From the NCBI GenBank assembly GCA_031761405.1, contig JASEVX010000011.1, forward strand, positions 40,138,876-40,202,875: a stretch of DNA of 64,000 nucleotides. Direction: 5' to 3'. The notes below the pieces were generated by a model. It saw nothing but the letters and a program-made list of their open reading frames with translations. It was not told the origin of the DNA and searched no databases. This document shows, one piece after another, positions 41,601 to 50,600 of the stretch. Position numbers and translations under genes: made by a program. This DNA is from Serripes groenlandicus. Taxonomy: Eukaryota > Mollusca > Bivalvia > Cardiida > Cardiidae. Within the stretch, counting starts at the first letter, position 1; the number at the start of each line of letters is the position of its first letter.

Positions 41601-44600
41601 TATACCCGAGTTGAACGAGTCCCAAATTAGGCAATGAAATTTGGACAATTGAACTTTGTTTATAAAAAAGAATCTTCAAAGGACCAAATGTGACAGACAG
41701 TTGACCGAGACAAGTCCCTCAGTGTCACAGGCGACACAAATTTCAGCTAAAAATGCATCAAACAGTGTTTATATCGTTGAACGAATCCATGCTACCTGCC
41801 AAAATGTATGTGAGTGAAAGAAGGACAGGACAAACAGACATCAGAGAATTAACCCTGAATTGTCCCCATGTCAACAAAAAAGGTCATAGGTCAAAGGTTA
41901 CAGGTAAACAGAAATCCTAGAAATGTGCAAACCTTTGATTTATTCTCTATTGGAGACCTTTCATGTTCTGTTTCTTCTATTGCGCGAGGACTGCCTCCCT
42001 CCTCATCTCCCCGTCTACCCTGTAAGTAAGATGTTTAGATTAGCAGGAGTAAACTGGTCTTCATTCCTACATGCTTCGACAATTATTTTTGAGTACTCTC
42101 AACTTAGAGAAGTATGCTGTGGCATAAGGATTTACGAATATGAATAACACCCATAAGCTAGAGAATCCGAGCTCCAGATTAGACCTGTAGGCTGTAGTTC
42201 ATTATCTTAAATCTTCGTTTGACCTCCAAAACCTATGTTGTGAGTACTCAAGAAACAACTAAGCCTGTCGATTATTTTGTGTACCCAGAACAGGGGAGTT
42301 ATACTGATAAACCCATTCCCTAATAAACAACAACATTTTGAAAACATTGTGACAAAAGGGGAAAATTGCTCATGATGAGCAATTTCTTCTTTCACCACAA
42401 TGTTTTCGACTCTATATATTAAATTATTATACTTTTTTGTTTACAGAGATTTTCCATATTTTTGTTTTAAAAATCACCTACTTCAGATGCGTTATAAGTG
42501 GGAAAGGGTTTATAAGAGGGATATTGTGGTGCAATGACTAGGTCCAATTCCACCAACATTACTTAGCACTAAGTAATACTTTAATACTTGAAAGCATATT
42601 GCATCAGTTTTGTTTCCATAATATTTTATAAAACATAAATGACCAAATATATTTAAGTAAATGATTAAGTTAACCCTTTCCCTCATATAGACGCTTTCTG
42701 ACGTCTCTGCAGCAGATGGCTTTTTGAAAACATAGTAACAAAAGAAGAAATTGCTCAAAACGAGCAATTTCTCCTTTTGCCACAATGTTTTCCACTTTTA
42801 TCCATTCAATTGTAGAGATTTTCTTTTTATTGACAAAATATGTTCAAAGTCGTCTGCTGCAGAATTGTCGTATGAGGGAAAGGGTTAACATAAATTATAG
42901 ACATCAATTACTTATTATTAGGAAAACAAAAATGATGAAAAAAGCTCTTAAGTATTTAATTTTTACTTAGCGCTAAGTATCGTTGATTGAATTTGGGGCC
43001 TGGTTACTCCGCCTTATCTGTAGGCTTTTCTAAGAAAATTTCTATTTAATAACTGAATGAATTCTCGCCTCAATGCTGCAAGAGAAAGTTTATTCTGGCT
43101 TCAGTGTGATATCTTCTTTGAATTTCAAGTCATCCTTTTCCACAGAGAGCCCATCAAATAAGTAAGAGCTGTGCTCCAGGCAGGAAATGCTAAATTTAGT
43201 CTTTATTTATGACAAATCTATATAAAGATCTGCCTGCTCATTGCTCCATCACCTTTTGCCATAATTTATTCAAAAGTCATCTGCTGCAGCCACATTTTAT
43301 AGGGTTTACATGTTATCAAAGTTTTACCCTTGAATTATATTTTGTTGTGACAAATGCCCCGCTGGAATCAAAGGTTCCGACTTCATCTGGACCACCTTCC
43401 ATACTCCATTCGGGCAAATCTTCTTCATCCCAGCATTCACTGCTCCGACTCCGTTGATACTGTCGACCGAAACCTTTCTGAGAACTGAGAACATGTGCCC
43501 TATCATAGTCAAACCCTCCCTCGCGGCGGTCTCTCCAGCTTCCGCGCGTGTTGTTCCATTTAGACCCTGCCTTTCTCCAATCGCCATCATCATCTTCTTC
43601 TTCCCGATCACGCCAATTGTCACTGGAAATCGATCTCTGATACATTTTGGTTGGTGGGGTTGTTTCATCAAAACGTGTACTGTAACTTCTTTGGTATTTC
43701 TGTCCACTGTATGAAACAAGCAAATTTAGAAGATTAAAATTCATCAGGCCAGAAAGGAACCAGAACTCTAAGGAACCATAACTCTTCTTCTTCTTTTTTT
43801 TGACAGACACAGCCAATTAACATTGAAGCAATTTGATTGGTAGCTTGTTTTGACTTTTCATGGTTTAAGCAAAAGGAATTCGGCCGGCCTCATTTACAAT
43901 ATTAGAGCTTTGAATATAGGCTAGGCTAGCAAAGTTTAAACAAATATTTTTTTAAAACATATGAGCCTCATTCAGGAGTCCTATAACATCTGTTTTCAGC
44001 AAAGTCTCATGTGAGCCTATGCATCTGCATCCAAACAGTCTTTCCAGTATCTTCACTGTCCAAATATATGTTATACAAACCTCAAAGTGTAGCCCCAAAG
44101 TTGTACACCAAGGTATATTTAACCCTTTCCCTTATACGACAATTCTGCAGCAGACGACTCATGAGCAATTTCTTCTTTTGCCACAATGATTTCAACTGTA
44201 TTCTATAATTATACCTTCATTTAAATTGAACAGCAGTGCTGTCACGGTCCATTATTGGGCGCCAATGTCACAAGGAGAGAAAAACATGCAGCCAGTCTAT
44301 GGCTAAAACCTGGGACCCCTTACTTTTAGGGCAAGTATTCTACTGACTGAGCTAACCGGGCCGCCTACATTTAATCTCTCCAACTGTGTTTAAGTACAAA
44401 CCACGACACATCCTTAGTGCAATGTTTTAGTTATCTGCTGCAGATGTAGGGTATTGAGGAAAGGTTATATAAAGAGATCTACAATAATTCTGATGTTTTC
44501 AAAATCATCTGCAGTAGAATAGTTGTATATTGAAAGAGTCAAAAGCATTCACCATCATTTTGAAAACATTCTTAACGGAAATTGAGAAAAGTTTAACCTT

Positions 44601-47600
44601 TTCTAAATTACAACAAACCTGCAGTAGACAAATTTGAACAAGAGCTGTCAGAGGACAGCATGCTCGACTATTCCACCGCTTATTTGATAACTGAGATAAT
44701 GGACTCTAATGTAGTTGCATGCTAAACATTAACCACGATTTCTTAAAGAGTGATTATTTGCATTATATGCAGGATAGAGTTATTTAACTTGATTATTTTC
44801 ATAGGTGTGATGGTTGGGAAGGGTTGTATAGCGTTTCAATGAGATGCATCAAATAGTTACTAAGATATGGACTCTTAATGTAGTTGCACGCAAACATTTA
44901 ACCATAGGGCAACAATTTGCACCATATGCAACTAGTTCAAGTTATTGCAAAAAATAGTGTATTTTTCGTTAAAGGTCAAAGTGACCTTGACCTATGACCT
45001 TATGATCCCATGACCTGTTTGAGTCAAGTGCTGATCATGACCATCACCCAAACTAAGTTTCAGGGTCATAGGCCTAAGCAATCAGTAGTTTTAAAGCAAG
45101 GAATGTTTCTGTATTGAAGGTCACAGTGCACTTGACCTTTTACCTATTGACTCCAAACCCTCTAGGCATCACCAACTTGCTATGATGTATGTCCATACCA
45201 AGTTTGAAGATCATAGGCCTAGGCGTATGTAAGTTATAAGGGTAAATGATAGCTTTCACAAAAACTTTAACCATTAACTGTTTCTTTACAGAAAGGTCAG
45301 TGACCTTGACCTTTGACCTAGTAACTCCAAACTCTCTAGGCAAAACCAATATAGATCACAGGCCTAAGTGTATGTTAGTTATAAGGGTATGCTAGCTTGC
45401 ACGAAAACTTTAACCATGAACTGTTTCCATATAGAAGGTCACAGTGACCTTGACCTTTAACCTACTGAATCCATAGATTATAGGCATCACCAACTTGCTA
45501 TGAAGAATGTCCATACAAAGTTTAAAGACCATAGGCCTAGGCGTATGTTAGTTATAAGGGTAAATGCTAGCTTGCACAAAAACTTTAACCATGAACTGTT
45601 TCTATATAGAAAGTTACAGTAAGCTTGACCTTTGGCCTACTGACTCCAAACTGTGTAGGCATCACCAACTTGCTATGAAGTATGTCCATACCGAGTTTGA
45701 AGATCATTGGCCTAGGCGTACGTAAGTTATAAGAGTAAACGCAGGGGTGACTACAATAGCTCTCCTTATTCTTCGAATAGTCAAGCTAAAAATCACTTTA
45801 TATGACAGTATAATTATTGAATAGGGTAGAAAACATTGTCACATAACAAATTGCTCATAATGAGTAAACACTCCTTTCATCACAATGTTTTCAAAAGTCA
45901 TCTACTGAAAAGGCATCAGAAAGCATCTGTTTGTGGTAAAAGGGTTACAATGCGACCCAATTAATTTGGTTAAGAATTTATAAATCATTAGTGAACTTTG
46001 ATTCGATTTCTATTGACGTTCATCAGTCTTCCATAGTTTTGAAATAAGTAAGTTGAAACAAGAAATCACAGTTACCACAGACTTTGTATAAGAAACAACA
46101 TACCTCTCCTCCCAGGACCCGTCAGGACTAGGGCGCGGTCGCCCAAACCCTCCTACGCCTGCATCCTCAAATGACACCCCTCTTGCAAACCCTTCACCCC
46201 GACCCCTTCCTGAAAAATCAATGCACCAGGGAAAATTATTTTAAAATCTAAGACTAAGAGGACCATGATGGCCCCCTACCACTCATCATTGCACTTAAAG
46301 GAAACAAGCTCAGCTTTTATGAACATTCCTAAGAAAGTCTTCAGAAATTTGACACTTATTAGTGTTCAAAAATATTACTATGAGATGAACTATCCCAACC
46401 AACTGTTGTCAATGTTGTTTTAAAAATTAAAATGGACTAAGGAACACTGGATGGATGGCTAACGCCATGCATTTTGTGCTAAGGTGATCTTAAAAGACCG
46501 AACTTTTGGCCTCCTTTTCCTTCATATGCAAGATATTTGACAGCTTTAAAGCAAGAAACTTTTCAAAACAATGTGGAAAAGGGAGAAACTGTTCAAAAAC
46601 TTTCACGGTCATATTTAACTCATATATTTTCCAAGCTACAAAAATATCATACCAGTTGAATTGTTAACAATGAGCTTTTTAGAATATCTTAATTGTCTTA
46701 AACTTGATAGAGACCTCTGCCCCTCCCCCTGGATATCAAAACTCCTCCGACAACGAATGATCCATTTAGAATAACATTGTTACAATGTGTTGGAAATTTA
46801 ATACAAACCTCTGCCCCTCCCCCTTTCAATACCTCCGCTCACTCCCCTGCCTCTCATTGGTGGAGCACCTCTCCCCATCATTCGAAGAACAGCTGTACTG
46901 TTCACTGACTGTGACATTATTCTCTACAATAAGAAAGTATACAATGTTAGGGGACAAAAAAGTTATCCATTAGACCATATTTAGTTAAAGCATCTTTTGC
47001 CAGCGATATTTTCATAGCAGACAAGTCTTTAAATACTATATTAGGTAAAGTTAAAGATATGTCAATGGTTGTGATTGTGAATTTAATCCTTTCCCTAATA
47101 CAATAAATCTGAAGCAAACAACTGAAAACATATAGGCAAAAATATGGGAAATCTGTAGCAGACGACTGAAAACATTTAGGCAAAAATATGACAAATCTTC
47201 TGTAGTTATAACTAAGGAATAGAGTATAACATGTAGTGGCAAAGAAAGAAATTGCAGCAGATTTGGTTTTAACCCTTTCCCTCATTTAAGACAATTCTGC
47301 AGCAGACAACTTTGAACATATTTTGTCAAAAAATAGAAAATCTCTATCATTGAACGGATAACCTATGACTAAAAGTGGAAAACATTGTGGCAAAAGGAGA
47401 AATTGCTCGTTTTGAGCAATTTCTTCTTTTGTTACTATGTTTCCAAAAAGCTGTCTGCTGCAGAGGCATCAGAAAGCGTCTATATGAGGGAAAGGGTTAA
47501 ATGGGCAAGGGAGGGTTAAACCCATAATCACAACCTTACACTTCTTCTTGATCTACAGTTCGTTCTCAATTAGAAGTTAAGACAGGTGCCATTTTACACC

Positions 47601-50600
47601 TTCCCAGAATAAGATGTTTGAAAACATGTGTATGGGGAAATATAAGTATACTCCCAGAGGTCCAGAGAGTATTCAGCTCTTTTCCCCATAATTTCTCTCT
47701 CATTATTAAAGCATACCCACAACATAGGGTTAGAGGGTTAAATACGGATTTTAGAACATGCTAAACGCTCCTTATCTAGAGCTCTGCCCTCCAACCTGTT
47801 GGGAGAGAACATTCTGGTCTTTGTTCACAGGTGGTCTTTAATTAGAGGGTTATTTAATTCAGAAAACAAGTATTTGGGAAATTTAAAGTGTGGTTGCTAT
47901 AGACAGGGAATTGCTAAACTTTAGGTAGTCTTTAGCACAGGTTTGACCAGTGCTTGCACTAACTTTTTGAAACAGGAAGTCCTGACTTCCTGGGTCTGAA
48001 TTTTGGAAGTCCTGCTCATAATTATTGAAAGTCCCAGGTGGCACGATGTCTATTTTCGCATCTTGCACATTCTATTGTGTTTCCCTTTGTTTTATTTTTA
48101 AATACATTATTGGAAAAGAAGCCAATTAATACAGAAAGTGGATATTGCTCCTTTGTCAACAATGTTATTGTTGGTTCTAACACTAACACTTTTAAACCAG
48201 TAGGTTTTTATGTGATATAGAATGCTTTTTTCCAGTCATGTGTCAAAAGCTATCCAGCATAAAATTCATCAAAAGATTGGCATGGCCATGAAACATGAAT
48301 TATGTTCTTAAATCACATTCAGTATGGCAAAAGGAATGATTTCTGTTAATGAGTTATTGATTTTATTTTAAACACCAGTAAATAAAGTGTTCTGCAGTGA
48401 GACAGTGAGACATATTACAAACACACATTAAGGGCACTAAACTTTCATAATAGTCAACTTTAAAACAAATAAGAAGAGTGTGAGTAATACTTTCTTGAAT
48501 GACATTTCCGATTTCCAAAATGCAGAAAATGCACGAAAACCCATTACAAATTACAATATGTATTTTCACCTCCAGACTTCAGTTTCTTTTATATTTTAAA
48601 AAAATAATGAACTAAAATGGGCTTATATGCAATCTATTTCATAGGCAAATCCTTTTTGACAGCTGGCTGTGATTTTGATAGATCTTCATGTCAACTTTGT
48701 CTTTAAAAAATCGGCAATTAAAAAGTGTTTCCTATGGATACAGGCAAACAAAATAATAATCTTTAAACAGTTAAATTAATATAGGGACATTCTTTTATCA
48801 TATCCTAGTATGTTTTTACATGGGTTATTGAAATGAATTACCCCTACGCTGTTTATAATGAAAAATAGAATTGATTGGTGTGAAGTCGTTATCAAGTGTC
48901 AAATCTGAGGGTAGGTGGGGTACGCATTCTCGATCGTGATTGGCTTAAATCTACCAATTGATAACTCCCACTGTCCATAATTGACACTTCATAAAACACA
49001 ATACACAGTGTCTTTAGATAATTACACACAATTTATAGTGGACATATACGTCCTGTGTTTTGATTGTCGGCGTATACCCTTAATTCCTGGACGTACTTGG
49101 ACGTCTCCCTTGTCAATTTTGAGCATACGGGATCGATTTTCGGGCGTAAAAACGCCCAATACGTCTATTAACGTGAGCGCTGGTTTGACTGTAAGTACTC
49201 AGAACAAGTATTTTCTCTCTTTTTATAAACATGTATCAATTTTACCAGATGTTATACATTTCTTTCAGATGTCTTCCAAGCAGACAAGTCTTAAACCTTT
49301 CCCACATACAACAAATCTGCAGCAGACGACTTTGAAAACATAGTGACAAAAACCTGAAATATCTCCATAAAAGATAGCTTATTTGTTAAAAAAAGTTGAA
49401 AACATTGTGGCCAAAGGAGAAATTGCTCATCATGAGCATTTTTACCTTTGGGCACAATGTTTTCAAAAGTCGTCTGCTGCTATTGCGTTGAAATTAGGTA
49501 AACCCTAAAGAGCAGTTATCATAGTCAAACCTGTTCTTCATCTGATAACTGATGGAAAGCGAGAGGGTCTTGTGCCTTCTCTGTTATGATAGGAGTAAAC
49601 TGTTTGAGTTCTTCTGGCATCCCATCAGGCGGGATATACAAGGCTAACATTTCTTCTCGACCATACCTGGAGAAGGGAGCATTTCAGTTTTACAGTGAGT
49701 GCAGAGTAGACTAACGCCAGCTCAAGTTTGTGAAAAAGATTAATTAAACTTTCTCAATTACAACAGATAAACAGCGAACAACCTATTTTTTGACCCAAAA
49801 GGACCCAGTTTCAAAAATGTCCAAGATGAAATTTATAGTGTAAAACTCCAAATCTGCAGCAGATAAATTTGAAAACATCTACATTATTATAAGAGTATTA
49901 TTATAAACAAGAGGGCCATGATGGCCCTATATCGCTCACCTGAGTAAGTGTTTAAGGGTCCTAATTTAATTGCACTACAAAAATAAGAAAGAAGGTCAAA
50001 AAGTGATGGTGAAGGTCATCCAAAGACAATGATGATATTTAATTGTAAAAGAGCACACTAAGGTCATGGTCACATGTTTATAAATCAATGTAAAGGACAT
50101 GTGACAAATCAATGAAGTTTGTTCACAAAGTCAATTATAACAATTTTGCCAATTTTAAAGGACCATAAATCAGTCATAGATGGTTTTCAAAAGGAACTGA
50201 GCTCTCATATATATCTAGCTACTGTATAAGTTTGGTAAACACCGGATAATAAATGATGACTTTATTGTGTTTACAAGGTCAATTATAGCAATTTTGCCAA
50301 TTTATAAAGGGCCATAACCCCGTCATGCATCAACGGATCTGTTTTCGAAAGGAATCTACCTCTCATTGATATCTAGCTACTGAATAAGTTTGGTAACCAT
50401 CGGATAATAAATGAAGACTTAATCCTGTTCACAAGAATTGTGACCAGACGATGGACGAAGGGCGATCACAAAAAGCTCACCTTGTGACTATGTGACAATT
50501 TTGCCAATTTATAAAGGGTCATAACCCCATCATGGTTTTCGAAAGGAACCGACCTCTCATTGATATCTAGCTACTGAATAAGTTTAGTAACCATCGGATT

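Noticed and set aside
43324..43719. 131-codon minus-strand frame and 86-codon plus-strand frame over exon 6
   Set aside because: Alternative frames of exon 6; only the frame with LPEW and TFDSSGAF matches the family and the flanking intron phases.
46715..46729. 14-nt micro-exon between a CAG and GTCTCT
   Set aside because: Would shift the frame between exons 4 and 5, which already join in phase; the 30-nt version is kept only as a hypothesis.
48981..49343. 120-codon plus-strand frame
   Set aside because: Runs across the right end of the hAT-like element and into a TTAA MITE; no recognisable domain.
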